A stretch of DNA of 16,806 nucleotides from Acidimicrobiales bacterium. Lineage in GTDB: Bacteria; Actinomycetota; Acidimicrobiia; Acidimicrobiales; JAKAVM01. The translations under genes and the position numbers were made by a program. The notes beneath the pieces were generated by a model that saw nothing but the letters and a program-made list of their open reading frames with translations, ran no database searches and had not been told where the DNA came from. The stretch lies in NCBI GenBank assembly GCA_027451785.1, contig DAIDIS010000042.1, positions 1 to 16,806 on the forward strand. The letters run 5' to 3'. Shown here piece after piece: positions 6,337 through 15,463 of the stretch; positions within the stretch are counted from its first letter, which is position 1; every line of letters begins with the position of its first letter.

Positions 6337-9300
6337 TTAGTAGGTGTAGGTATCAGTGCTGGTAGCTGCGACCGAGGAAACCCCGTTCACGGCACCAGTT
6401 GCTGAAGCAGTGATCGTATCGACCGTACCGCCACCCGCAAGCGGGCTAGCTGCCATGTACGTGATCGAAATCTGGCCGCTTGCATTGGCGCTGAATCCAA
6501 CCAACGCTCCAGTAAGTGCTGTTGCGTTGTTTACCTTTGCGCTCTGGTTGGATAGGGAGGTCGAGCCAAACTTCAAGCTCGCAGTTGCGCCAGCTTGAGT
6601 CTGAGCTGTCACGGTAATCGTTCCGGCAGCAGCCAGGCTGGAAGTGGTGGCAATCGGGCTTGGCGAGAACGTTACGGGTGCCGTAACGACCAGGCCTGCG
6701 CTCTCATACCCACCAGTTGGCTGTTGCGTCACGATCAACGCCTGACCAGGAGAGAACGTCGTCGTCGTCGTTACTGTCGCGTTGGTAGCTGCGCAGACGA
6801 CCTGGCTGGAGCCGGTTGGGCTAATCAGCAAGCCATTGGACGTGTAGACGTTGATGTTGTCTCCATTGATACAACCACCAGTGATGGTGACTGTGTTGTT
6901 CCCGCTGGCTACTGCGGTTCCAGCGCCGTTGTCAACCGCTGCGGTCTTACCAACAATGGTTGAGTTTACGGCATTGATCTCACGAGTCGTAGTGGTTGTA
7001 CCAGTTGCAAGAGTGTTGGTACCGGCGGTGACGAGGGCACTACCAGCTACGTTCCACGCTCCGACACTGTTGCTGACTCCGGTCTGAGAAACAATCTCCT
7101 CACCACTCGTTCCAGAGATGACTCCAGGCGAGCTGGTGACCGTTCCCGTGACGCTGTAGGTAACAGTATTACCGCTCACAGTTGCGGTGGCATTGGAGTT
7201 GCTGACAACAGCGGTATTGGTTCCGTCGGTCACAGTCAGCGAGAATGTGCTGGCGACGGTAACTGCGCTGCTGAACGTTACGGCGATGGTCGTCGGAACG
7301 GTGCAACCAGAGAGTGCTGAGCACCCGGCGACTGCGATATTCGTCGAGAACGGAGTCGTTGCAGCGGCGGCAGAAGCGGTGGCGACATAGTAGTCGGTCA
7401 TCGCTGCACCGTTTGCAGTCGTTCCGTCGTACCTCGTGGTACCCGAAGCACTTTCAACGCTATTGCTGTCAACGCTGGTAACCGCATAGCAGTAGTCGGT
7501 TGTTGCCGACAGGTTACCGTCGTTGTACGTCGTCGTAGCACCAGAGGCCATTGTCACGCTGCCGATCTTGGTGAAGCCAAGTCCGGTCATCGGTGAAGTA
7601 GCCGTTCCATGTGCAGGTGCTCCAGTTACAGCGGTCACGCTCGGGCAGGCAGGGGTTGAACCCGTGGCGGTAGCCCTGTAGACGTTGAACGAAGTGACAG
7701 CCGCTGCAAGCGTACCCGTCGGGTTGGTGATGGTCAGGTCCAACTGCGAAGTCGGATTGGTGACGTCCTGAGCAACAGCAACAGCCTGGGGAGCAGCCGG
7801 TGCAATTGGGTTCAAGCAGAAGGTGGATGAACCTGCGCCGGAACCGATTCCTGCGTACGAACCGATAACTTGGTCGTTCGTCGTGAGCTGAGCCAAGAAG
7901 GCGGATTCAGTCACGTTGACACAGCTCGTCGGGGTTGCAATGAATGCTGCCATCGTCGTGCCGTCAACTGCGGCAGGAAGTGCCGGAGTTGCAACCTGGA
8001 AGATATCGGATGCCTTCCATGAGTAGGTGAAGCTGCCGGCGAGTGTCGCTGCGCCACCGGCTGGATCGGCGGTAAAGCTTGTGGTCGCCGTGTTTACTCC
8101 TGTCACGCCAGCCAGGTTGAAGGTACCAAGGGTCGCGCCCTGTGGCGTCCAAGTGGCCGTCGAACCCACGCCGTAAGCCTCGGTCGGCTGACCGGAAGCG
8201 TTTACAGCCAAGAAGTTCCCATTGGAAGAAGTATCGGCGAACACGACCGGGATCGTCCCGTCCGGAATCACCGAGTTCACTGTGAAGGTAACGGTTCCGC
8301 TTACGGAGCCCACGCTCACCTGGTTCCGGTTAGGCGTGGTGATCGGAGCACCATTCACCGAGGTGATCGAGGCTGCGGTTGCGTTGTTTGCGGCCGACTG
8401 GTTGGTCGTACCCTCACCTTGTGCCGTACCGGCCGTTGGCGCTGCTGGGGCACCAGGGGCAAGGAAGGTGGTGCTGCCCGCGGTGGTAACCGGAGCGCTG
8501 GTTCCGGACGATGGGAAGAGGGCAATTGTCACCGTGGTACCCGTCGGTACACCGGCTACCGAGTACGAGACATTCGTAGCGGTGTTGGTGTAAGCAGCTC
8601 CCGAAGACGGAATCGCTGCCGTGGCAGGCGACGGGGTTGAGGTGATCGTGTAAGCAGCCTGTGGGCCTCCAGTGAAGAAGCCGACTACGTCAACGAGAAC
8701 GTTGGCGGTGTCGCCGGGACCGTTGGCAATCTGAGTCTGGCCCGATGAATTCAGAGGAGCAATCACCATGTTCGGCACAACTAGAGCCGAAGCAGGAGTC
8801 GTTGCGTTCCAGTTGACATCCGAAGTGCTCGGAGCGGCTGTAGCGGTGGTTGGGTACACGCTGAGGTAGCCGTTGGTCATGCCGGTGCTGTCAATGGCGG
8901 TCACGTTGGCAACTGCGTCGATGGCGTTTGCCGGAGTCGACGAATTGGTCAGCTTGAAGGCCGCATTGGCTGATGCTGCAAGGGCGCTACCACCGGTGCT
9001 AGAGCGAGTGTCCACCATGCGAATCGGTGCCACTGGGATGAACGTCGATCCGGAAGTGTTGTTGGTTCCGGTGTAGTAACCGTCAACGTCAACGAGGACG
9101 TCGATCGAGCCAACAGCGTTGTAGATGCTGACGGCCCCACCCGTTCCCAGAGGTACCGTTACGCGGTTGGCGATTGCACCACCGGCCGGCAGGCTGGAGA
9201 AGTTCAGGTTGGAGACGGTCGGCATCGTGGCACCTGTGGGGAACACTGACAAATAGTCATTCCCTGCGGATGCGGACGTTGCGTTGTTCACGGCGGTCAC

Positions 9301-10092
9301 GTTCAAGACGACAGCAGACGCGGTCGAAGGAACGCCATCGCTGAGAGTATTGGCGACCGTGACGTTCTGAGTCTGAGCCGCTGTGAAGGTCTTGATCGTC
9401 GAGGAGGTCGAACGAGTGTCGAGAATCCTTGTCGGGCCGACTGCGTTGTAATAGCCGGAAGTCGACGAGGCCGTTGTGTAGTACCCCTCGACATCGACTG
9501 CCACGTCGGTGTTGCCGTTGAAGTTGTAGATCGAAACACCGCCGACAGACTCAACTGGGACGGTCACCAAGTTGGCGACAGCTCCACCCGCCGGGAGTAC
9601 CGGGATATTGAGACTGGAGGTAGTGGGCTGGGTGTCACCTTGCGGGAACACGGTGAGGTACCCACCGCCGGCTGTTGCGGACGTTTGGTTATTGATTGCC
9701 GTCACGTTAAGGACAACCGCAGAGACGTTCGTCGAAGGAACGGCATCCGATCCGGTTCCGGTTCCGGTGACTTGGATATTCTGCGTTGCGCCTGCGGCAA
9801 GCGTCTTGCCTGCGTACGTAGCCGGGTTGGTTGCTCCGGTACGGGTATCGGCAACCCTGTAGGGGGTCAGCGGTACATAAGTACCTGCGGTCGTCGAGAT
9901 GTGAGCCTTCACCGAGCTCGCATTTGCGACGGCCGGGGTTGCTACCGCAAGTGCGGTGCCTCCCACGGTCACTAGGGACAAGATGCCGGAGACGAGGCGC
10001 ATTCCTCCGCGCGCGCGCAAAGAACGCCCTCCGTCTATGGGCGTCAAATCTGCCTTCATACTCTCAGCTCTCGTAGAGCTTCTCATGTTCAT
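6337..10092 (-). CDS. Large secreted repeat protein with three DTR/GYY modules and Ser/Thr-rich beta regions
   Basis: The product is a 1251-aa exported protein of unknown function. An Arg-rich start and hydrophobic core (about 21-58, ending PAVANA) form a Sec-type signal peptide. Three related modules follow: about 72-206 (PYRVADTRTG to DVEGYY), 214-342 (PTRILDTRS to DVDGYY) and 351-475 (PIRMVDTRS to DVVGFF). Each has a central VLNVTA or VANVTAI strand and GGYLTVFP-like elements. This module recurs in exported actinobacterial proteins and is likely carbohydrate- or surface-binding, but its role is not established. Residues about 480-780 and 915-1251 are Ser/Thr/Ala-rich beta-sandwich-like sequence. 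About 790-905 resembles a fibronectin-III domain (SFNVYRATATG, DYCYAVTSVDSNSVESA). A few Cys pairs may form disulfides. No LPxTG, SLH or transmembrane anchor is visible at the C-terminus (STDTYTY). The start is set by AGGAGGT 11 nt upstream. Confidence 0.9.
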   Translation of the reverse strand: MNMRSSTRAESMKADLTPIDGGRSLRARGGMRLVSGILSLVTVGGTALAVATPAVANASSVKAHISTTAGTYVPLTPYRVADTRTGATNPATYAGKTLAAGATQNIQVTGTGTGSDAVPSTNVSAVVLNVTAINNQTSATAGGGYLTVFPQGDTQPTTSSLNIPVLPAGGAVANLVTVPVESVGGVSIYNFNGNTDVAVDVEGYYTTASSTSGYYNAVGPTRILDTRSTSSTIKTFTAAQTQNVTVANTLSDGVPSTASAVVLNVTAVNNATSASAGNDYLSVFPTGATMPTVSNLNFSSLPAGGAIANRVTVPLGTGGAVSIYNAVGSIDVLVDVDGYYTGTNNTSGSTFIPVAPIRMVDTRSSTGGSALAASANAAFKLTNSSTPANAIDAVANVTAIDSTGMTNGYLSVYPTTATAAPSTSDVNWNATTPASALVVPNMVIAPLNSSGQTQIANGPGDTANVLVDVVGFFTGGPQAAYTITSTPSPATAAIPSSGAAYTNTATNVSYSVAGVPTGTTVTIALFPSSGTSAPVTTAGSTTFLAPGAPAAPTAGTAQGEGTTNQSAANNATAASITSVNGAPITTPNRNQVSVGSVSGTVTFTVNSVIPDGTIPVVFADTSSNGNFLAVNASGQPTEAYGVGSTATWTPQGATLGTFNLAGVTGVNTATTSFTADPAGGAATLAGSFTYSWKASDIFQVATPALPAAVDGTTMAAFIATPTSCVNVTESAFLAQLTTNDQVIGSYAGIGSGAGSSTFCLNPIAPAAPQAVAVAQDVTNPTSQLDLTITNPTGTLAAAVTSFNVYRATATGSTPACPSVTAVTGAPAHGTATSPMTGLGFTKIGSVTMASGATTTYNDGNLSATTDYCYAVTSVDSNSVESASGTTRYDGTTANGAAMTDYYVATASAAAATTPFSTNIAVAGCSALSGCTVPTTIAVTFSSAVTVASTFSLTVTDGTNTAVVSNSNATATVSGNTVTYSVTGTVTSSPGVISGTSGEEIVSQTGVSNSVGAWNVAGSALVTAGTNTLATGTTTTTREINAVNSTIVGKTAAVDNGAGTAVASGNNTVTITGGCINGDNINVYTSNGLLISPTGSSQVVCAATNATVTTTTTFSPGQALIVTQQPTGGYESAGLVVTAPVTFSPSPIATTSSLAAAGTITVTAQTQAGATASLKFGSTSLSNQSAKVNNATALTGALVGFSANASGQISITYMAASPLAGGGTVDTITASATGAVNGVSSVAATSTDTYTY

Positions 10093-10103
10093 CGTTGACC
10101 GTG

Positions 10104-10110
10104 ACCTCCT
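10104..10110 (-). promoter_or_regulatory. Strong Shine-Dalgarno of the secreted-protein gene
   Basis: On the minus strand AGGAGGT ends 11 nt before the ATG at 10092 and 17 nt before a second in-frame ATG. It is the best ribosome binding site in the window and supports the upstream start and high expression. Confidence 0.8.
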
Positions 10111-10144
10111 ATGGCCGTCATCTGTCTCGCTATTGCCTAAAACG

Positions 10145-10163
10145 TGTCACGTTGCTTGTGACA
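10145..10163. promoter_or_regulatory. Inverted repeat in the leader of the secreted-protein gene
   Basis: TGTCAC at 10145-10150 and GTGACA at 10158-10163 are exact reverse complements separated by 7 bp. The element lies about 50 nt upstream of the start codon and downstream of the candidate promoter. It could be a small RNA hairpin in the leader or a dimer-binding site for a repressor acting on the elongating or initiating polymerase. No known regulator is assigned. Confidence 0.45.
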
Positions 10164-10231
10164 TACCTACGGTTGGTGAACTTTAGTCCGTTTCGATGCC
10201 GAGCACGTGGATTCCCGCTTAGGCTTCGGAA

Positions 10232-10260
10232 ACCCTAGGCGCTAACTACTGGCAAGTCAA
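10232..10260 (-). promoter_or_regulatory. Candidate promoter for the secreted-protein gene
   Basis: On the minus strand TTGACT (10255-10260) is followed after 17 bp by TAGGGT (10232-10237), a TAnnnT-type -10 element common in actinobacteria. Transcription would begin near 10225 and leave a leader of about 130 nt before the ATG at 10092. The hexamers and spacing are seen in the sequence. Promoter activity is inferred. Confidence 0.5.
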
Positions 10261-10521
10261 GCAGCCCCCAGGGCAATTACTCAATGTCACACATTCGACC
10301 ACGGCTAGTGAGAAGTTGAGGCAATTTTGAGCTTTTTTTGGCCTATTTACTAGGTTTCTGGGATTTCTCAGTTTCCCCGGAGCCAGTTCCGCTGTGCCCT
10401 CAACCTGCTTGCATCAGTTCGCGGAGCTCACCGGAATTGCGTCGACGAGTGGGACTCTCGACCGGCATTTCCCTCCTTTCCCGGATTCCGCAATGTGAGT
10501 AATGCCCGATTCGAAAGGGCC

Positions 10522-13500
10522 CTAACCTTGTGGCGTCTCCCGTGTGCTGAGCCTTGCCTCGATCCTTTCAAGCTCCACTCTCAAGGAGTCAAGCTCCGAC
10601 GCGATCGCTTCGTTCAGCTCCGCCTGCCGGTTTAGCTGCGGCCATATCGCCTTGTTAATCGCTTTCCGTGCTCGAACGACCGCAGGGGCCAAAGGAGAGC
10701 TTTCGCCAAGATCCAATGCTCTTTGCTGAATGGCCTTCAGGCGCTCGCTTGGGGCTTGCATACTGATCGAGCGAGATACCGATTCGATCCGCTCCTCGAT
10801 GAACTTTGCCCTGGCGTTAATCGCCCCGGCATCCAAGACCGATTTCTTTGCGGCCTGTCCAAGTCGTTCGCGCAGTTCAGGATCGTTGCGCACTTGCGCC
10901 ATGAGCTTGGCTGCCTCATCGGTGTCGGGGTCGGCCCAAATCGCCCCGGGTTCGTACGGATGGCATCCGTCCGGTACCGACGCCGGCTTGTAGGGGACGA
11001 GCAGGGAATTCCCTGGATTCATGAAATCCATGTTTCCGGAGTAGGCAGTACCGATTACGGGCTTTCCCAAAGCCATTGACTCCGCCATCGTGAGGCCGAA
11101 ACCTTCAGCTCTGTGCAGCGATACATAGCAGTCCGCCATGTTCATCAATGCTCCGGTCTGGGACTTCTTGAGCTCTCGCTCGATTAATTTTACGCCGGGC
11201 GTTTGCCTTACCAGTCTCCGTAGCCTCTCGGCATCCACCGGATTTTTGTCGGCATTCAGTACCTTGATAACGAGAGACACTCCAGCTTGGTTGTCCCTGG
11301 TGGCCCTGGTAAATGCTTCAATCAACCCGACTGGGTTCTTCCTTTCCATGACTGAGTTCATGTCGAAGCAAAATAGATACACGAAGTCGTCATCAGGAAT
11401 CTCGAAGTCAGCACGAGTCAATGACATGTCAACGGGTGGCACTTCAATTACCGGGGGGAACGTGTGTACCGGAACCGGCGAGTGTCTGGATACTGAAGCA
11501 GATGTAAATTCACTGATCGCCCAGACTTCGTCGGTTATCCCGAATGCACCGTGCATCGATGCCGGAAACTCCTCCAGTTCCCAGGCCCAAATGCCTATGT
11601 TGTAGTGTCCAGCGAAATTCTTGGGGTTAGCCCCCATATAAAAGAGCCCAAACTGATCCGCATTGATACAGACGATGCTGACCGGATACTTCGCCAGGTG
11701 CCCGGTCGGTCGGTCGCTGCCGGATAGTTGCCGTTCGATCTCCAGCTTCTTGGTGAACTCGAGATATCTCCGTTTCCTCGCAGATACCCTTCCAACCTTT
11801 TCATCCGCGCCAACTCCTATCGCCTTGGGGGTGACATCCGCTGCAAACGATACGAACGCGCTCCCATCGGCATCTTGTCCTGGTTCGCGACTTAGCAGTA
11901 CGAACGGCTCCTGCGAAGCCTTTGCGGCAATTACCTGATAACCGAGGCGAGTTTGAGCGAGAACTTGAGTCAACAAGCGCGCGTTTTCAGCGACTCCCGA
12001 AGTCGAAGTGAAATAGCCCATAACGTTTACGCCATCGACGATTCCATCCTTGGCGGCTACCGAAGCGGCTACCGAATGGGAGTCTTTTTGAAGCAATGGA
12101 GTTATCCCGTATTCACCGGTACCCTGGCCGGCGGGTTCTATCGCCCCGGACCTACGCAATCGCATAGCCACCGGGCTGACCAACCTCTCCGATGAAGGGC
12201 GTGGGCCCGACTCATTCGAAATCGTCGACTCACACCAAGATATGAATGGCCCAAGATCTTCCAGTGATGGCCTCGGGAACAGAGCGTGCAGCAGAGGAGT
12301 AACGGCGTGAAGCGACGACAGGTACCTGCTTAGCGAAGATCTCCCATAGGGAATTGGAGCCGGCTCGTTGAGCCACTCGACCAGGGCCGACGATTGCTCT
12401 GGGTCAAATGGATCGGGTGGAAGCTTGGGAGGCGCTTCGCCCTTTGACTCCGCGATTTCAGCCTCGTAAAGCGCTTGCCAGTAAAGCTCACGAATTGCAT
12501 GATCCACCCGAATACCTGATGGTGTGTCTGCGAGCCCGTAGGCAGGACCACCCGCAACAGCGCCGAAGGGCCTGCCCAGAAGCGAAAGGCGTCCAGCCGC
12601 AAGCAGCTCTTGTGCATACTGTCCGAGGAATGCCCGCAGAGGTCCGGGATCATTAATACTGACTCTGAACTGGGTTTCAGGTGGTTCCGAAATGGTCTTT
12701 CCCACATGGCACTGTTCGAGAACATACGAAAGCAGCTCATGAGGACCCGCCCCACGCCAGGCAGCCGGAAGGTGAGGGTGCGCCGAATCAAACCCGAAAT
12801 ACCTGGATACGAGGAGATCGGAGCCGCCCACCTTGGCGACCGATTTCGTCTTCAGTTTCCTGAACTCCAGGTCCTTTTCGTGAAGATTCCACGGAGACAC
12901 CGAGACGTGAGGGTCCCTCATTATCTCCACGGGGAAAATCCCAGGAATCAAGTCAGCCCACCGTTGATCCAGATAGAGCATCTTCGACCGGATGTCCTTG
13001 GCTCCGGTCGCCGTCCTTTCCTTAAGGAAGGTCATTGCCTCCAAGTGAGTGGGACTAACCGCAAGTATGCCCAAGTCGTATGCGCCAACCTGCATTACGG
13101 CGGGCTCGTCCGGCCAGCATTCGTCTCTCGGAAGCTGCTCGGAGACGTGCGGCACCAAAACAACACCGGATTCTGCTCGCTCCGCTATCTCGTCGAGTGG
13201 CGACCACACCTGGCTATCGACCCCCAAGTAGATGACGGTCTCTTCCTTCGTTTGCGCCAAGTGCGAAATAAGCCAGGGTTTTACCGCCGCAATCAGCTCG
13301 TGGGGCCTGTAGGCAGCAGCCATCCAATTAAAGCCAGGTATATCCAGCTCGATTGGCCGGATTACGTCAAACAACTCTCCGGATCGGGAAGGTCCCGGCT
13401 CCAGCGAATCGTGTCCGTGCTGTGGCTCGTCGAGGACAAGTACTTGTAGCCTCGTCCCTTTGTGATGTCTGGCGACGCTGCTTGCCAGCACCCTAGCGTG

Positions 13501-13539
13501 GCTTAGACAGCTCCTGGCTGTTGCCGTACAGATGATCAT
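10522..13539 (-). CDS. Two-domain glycosyltransferase: GT-A-like N-terminus plus GT4-type C-terminus
   Basis: This 1005-aa protein combines two sugar-transfer folds. Residues about 1-230 form a GT-A-like domain (MIICTATARSCLSHARVLAS, LQVLVLDEP, VIYLGVDSQVW). A helical linker domain (about 285-470) follows. Residues about 503-920 form a GT-B GT4-type domain with GYFTSTSGVAENARLL near the start, FCFDMNSVMERKNP, and the EX7E motif in AEGFGLTMAESMALGKPVIGT (Glu812, Glu820). The last 40 residues look like a short coiled coil. GT4 enzymes transfer sugars from nucleotide-sugar donors with retention of configuration, in polysaccharide or glycoprotein assembly. The position expected for the GT-A DxD motif reads GVD (106-108), so the first domain may be inactive or metal-independent. 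A paralogue with an intact DPD begins at 15464. The gene is divergent from a GT-C-like membrane protein. The start ATG lacks a good Shine-Dalgarno. Confidence 0.88.
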   Translation of the reverse strand: MIICTATARSCLSHARVLASSVARHHKGTRLQVLVLDEPQHGHDSLEPGPSRSGELFDVIRPIELDIPGFNWMAAAYRPHELIAAVKPWLISHLAQTKEETVIYLGVDSQVWSPLDEIAERAESGVVLVPHVSEQLPRDECWPDEPAVMQVGAYDLGILAVSPTHLEAMTFLKERTATGAKDIRSKMLYLDQRWADLIPGIFPVEIMRDPHVSVSPWNLHEKDLEFRKLKTKSVAKVGGSDLLVSRYFGFDSAHPHLPAAWRGAGPHELLSYVLEQCHVGKTISEPPETQFRVSINDPGPLRAFLGQYAQELLAAGRLSLLGRPFGAVAGGPAYGLADTPSGIRVDHAIRELYWQALYEAEIAESKGEAPPKLPPDPFDPEQSSALVEWLNEPAPIPYGRSSLSRYLSSLHAVTPLLHALFPRPSLEDLGPFISWCESTISNESGPRPSSERLVSPVAMRLRRSGAIEPAGQGTGEYGITPLLQKDSHSVAASVAAKDGIVDGVNVMGYFTSTSGVAENARLLTQVLAQTRLGYQVIAAKASQEPFVLLSREPGQDADGSAFVSFAADVTPKAIGVGADEKVGRVSARKRRYLEFTKKLEIERQLSGSDRPTGHLAKYPVSIVCINADQFGLFYMGANPKNFAGHYNIGIWAWELEEFPASMHGAFGITDEVWAISEFTSASVSRHSPVPVHTFPPVIEVPPVDMSLTRADFEIPDDDFVYLFCFDMNSVMERKNPVGLIEAFTRATRDNQAGVSLVIKVLNADKNPVDAERLRRLVRQTPGVKLIERELKKSQTGALMNMADCYVSLHRAEGFGLTMAESMALGKPVIGTAYSGNMDFMNPGNSLLVPYKPASVPDGCHPYEPGAIWADPDTDEAAKLMAQVRNDPELRERLGQAAKKSVLDAGAINARAKFIEERIESVSRSISMQAPSERLKAIQQRALDLGESSPLAPAVVRARKAINKAIWPQLNRQAELNEAIASELDSLRVELERIEARLSTRETPQG

Positions 13540-13599
13540 GCGACGACAAGGTTAGTTTCCCTGGGACGACGAGTTACTATCCGCAACAACCTGAAGGCC

Positions 13600-15450
13600 A
13601 TGAGGCCTACATTCCTGGCGATCATTGCTTATTTCGCGTTGGCCGCCGTAGCAATGGGCCAGGCTTGGGTGCATGGGCCTTCCACCAGGTCTCAGGTATT
13701 CGGGGGTGACCTCGCACTGCACCAGTGGATGATCGGTTGGGCCGCTTTTTGCGTCACTCATTTTCACAACCCGTTCGTCAGTCAATGGATTAATTTCCCT
13801 TACGGCTCCAACATGCTCGTAAACACTTCCGAGCTTGCGGTGGGCGTGGTGTTTGCACCCGTCACAGTGATTTTCGGCCCGGTGACCAGCCTGAACGTGG
13901 TGTTCGTCTGCGGAATTGCCCTATCGGCCACTTCGATGTTCCTCGTGCTGCGACGTTGGGTCGACTGGATACCTGCCTGTTTCGCCGGCGGCTTGGTTTT
14001 CGGATTCACCGGCTATCAGGCGGCGGAGTCGCTGGGCCACCTCCAGCTGCTTTTTGTTCCGCTGGTTCCGGTCATCTTCTGGATTTTCATTCGAGCCCTG
14101 GAAGGCAACCCCGACTCACAAGAAGATACGGGCGACCGCAACCACCTCAAGGGATACCAGGTGCGACTTGGTGCCTTGCTTGGGTTGGTACTTTCCATCC
14201 AGTTCTTCATCTCCTCCGAAGTGGTTGCATCCTGCGCACTTGTAGGCGCCATCACCATCGCTGCCCTGGCTGTCCTGCGCCCTCGCCAGCTCTTGAGCAA
14301 GAAGCGCCTCTGGGGGCTTGGAGTAACTCTCGGAACCGCTATTGGGGTTGCCGGGGCGCTGCTTGCCTATCCGATCTTCGTGCTGTTTAGAGGACCCGGT
14401 TCCATTTCAGGCCCCGCACAAAAGGTAACTTCGCTAGCAAGCTACAGATCAGACTTGCTCAGCACCGTAGTCCCCACCAGAAACCAACTTCTCGGGCCCA
14501 CCGGCTGGAAGGCACTTGGCACTTCCTACTTGCCAGGATCGGAATCAGAGAACAGCGCCTACATCGGCATTTTATTGGCGGCCTTTTGCATTTTCCTAGT
14601 CGTGCGCTACAGACACGAGCTACTGGTAGCTCTCGGTGGCGTTATGTCGCTCATCGCATTGGTACTAGGCCTCGGCAATCGGCTCATGGTGGACGGGAAA
14701 GTTCATCCCTCAATCCCGCTACCTTTTTCAGTCGTCTACCACGTCCCCCTCCTCAACAGCCTCATATCTGCCCGGTTCTCGCTTTATATGGACTTTTTCG
14801 TTGCCATCATCCTGGCGATTGGGCTGGAGATGCTTCGTTCTGACTTTGCGATATCGATTGGCCCTCGAAAGGCAGGCGCCGCTGCCGCAATCATCTGCCT
14901 CGTAGCACTGATCCCTGCCGTACCCGCGTGGCCATTGCGACTCCGGCAAGTAGACATTCCGCGTTTCTTCACCTCGAGCCTGGTTGCCCGGATTCCGACA
15001 GGCTCGCCGGTAGTCGCCTATCCGTACCCTTACTATCCCGAGAATTTCGCCATGATCTACCAGGCCGCTTCAGATTTCCGTTTCAAGCTGGCCGGGGGTT
15101 ACGTCATCGTGCCGGACACAAAAGGCAATGGATACTTCGCACCGACGCCGTCGATAATCGGCACGACCCTGCGGACCTTCTTTACCGAGGCCCATCCACC
15201 CCCTCCTTCATCCGCCATTGTTCTAGGCGCAAGGCAAGAGCTTTCAAAGTGGGGCGTAAAGGACGTTGTGCTTGTCCCAAAGGGCGCCGACCCGATCGGT
15301 GCCTCCCGCTTCTTGAGCAAAGTAGCTGGAAGCCGTCCGGATAATTCCGGCGGAGTCAGCCTCTGGAGGTTGGGAGCGGGCGCTACCGAGAGCCTCGGAG
15401 GAATAGGCGCCGGCAACACTGCAAGTGCAGTCACCGCCCGCACTGGCTAG
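13600..15450 (+). CDS. Polytopic membrane protein, GT-C-type glycosyltransferase-like
   Basis: The 616-aa product has about ten hydrophobic segments between residues 3 and 445 and a C-terminal, probably extracytoplasmic, soluble part of about 170 residues (from IPRFFTSSLVARIPTGSPVVAYPYPYYP). A first helix followed by a loop with FGGDLALHQW, carrying Asp37, is the layout of GT-C glycosyltransferases, where an acidic residue in the first extracytoplasmic loop is catalytic. These enzymes use polyprenyl-phosphate sugars to glycosylate lipids, polysaccharides or exported proteins. I do not recognise the exact family. It starts 60 bp from the divergent two-domain glycosyltransferase and ends 13 bp before a second one, so it probably belongs to the same surface-glycan locus. 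The ATG at 13600 has only a weak ribosome binding site (GAAGG, very close). TACTAT at 13575-13580 is a possible -10 element. Confidence 0.75.
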   Translation: MRPTFLAIIAYFALAAVAMGQAWVHGPSTRSQVFGGDLALHQWMIGWAAFCVTHFHNPFVSQWINFPYGSNMLVNTSELAVGVVFAPVTVIFGPVTSLNVVFVCGIALSATSMFLVLRRWVDWIPACFAGGLVFGFTGYQAAESLGHLQLLFVPLVPVIFWIFIRALEGNPDSQEDTGDRNHLKGYQVRLGALLGLVLSIQFFISSEVVASCALVGAITIAALAVLRPRQLLSKKRLWGLGVTLGTAIGVAGALLAYPIFVLFRGPGSISGPAQKVTSLASYRSDLLSTVVPTRNQLLGPTGWKALGTSYLPGSESENSAYIGILLAAFCIFLVVRYRHELLVALGGVMSLIALVLGLGNRLMVDGKVHPSIPLPFSVVYHVPLLNSLISARFSLYMDFFVAIILAIGLEMLRSDFAISIGPRKAGAAAAIICLVALIPAVPAWPLRLRQVDIPRFFTSSLVARIPTGSPVVAYPYPYYPENFAMIYQAASDFRFKLAGGYVIVPDTKGNGYFAPTPSIIGTTLRTFFTEAHPPPPSSAIVLGARQELSKWGVKDVVLVPKGADPIGASRFLSKVAGSRPDNSGGVSLWRLGAGATESLGGIGAGNTASAVTARTG

Positions 15451-15463
15451 CTTTTATAAGCAA

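Larger units (their letters stand above)
10093..10521. other. 429-bp intergenic region between secreted-protein and glycosyltransferase genes
   Basis: No gene was found here. The part next to the secreted-protein gene holds its ribosome binding site, the inverted repeat and the candidate promoter. The part next to the glycosyltransferase end has a modest hairpin at about 10442-10464 (GTCGA/TCGAC outer pairing with inner GAG/CTC), without a T-tract on the transcribed side. A T7 run near 10332-10338 belongs to the plus strand and has no convincing stem before it. I recognised no known riboswitch class in the leader. Confidence 0.5.

Noticed and set aside
10442..10464. Hairpin as terminator of the 1005-aa glycosyltransferase gene
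   Set aside because: The stem has a bulge, is short and lacks a U-tract in the direction of transcription, so I did not list it as a terminator.
12610..13449. Plus-strand open frame of 279 codons inside the two-domain glycosyltransferase
   Set aside because: It is antisense to a clearly conserved glycosyltransferase with paralogue support. Its translation is Arg/Pro/Gln-rich without recognisable domains.
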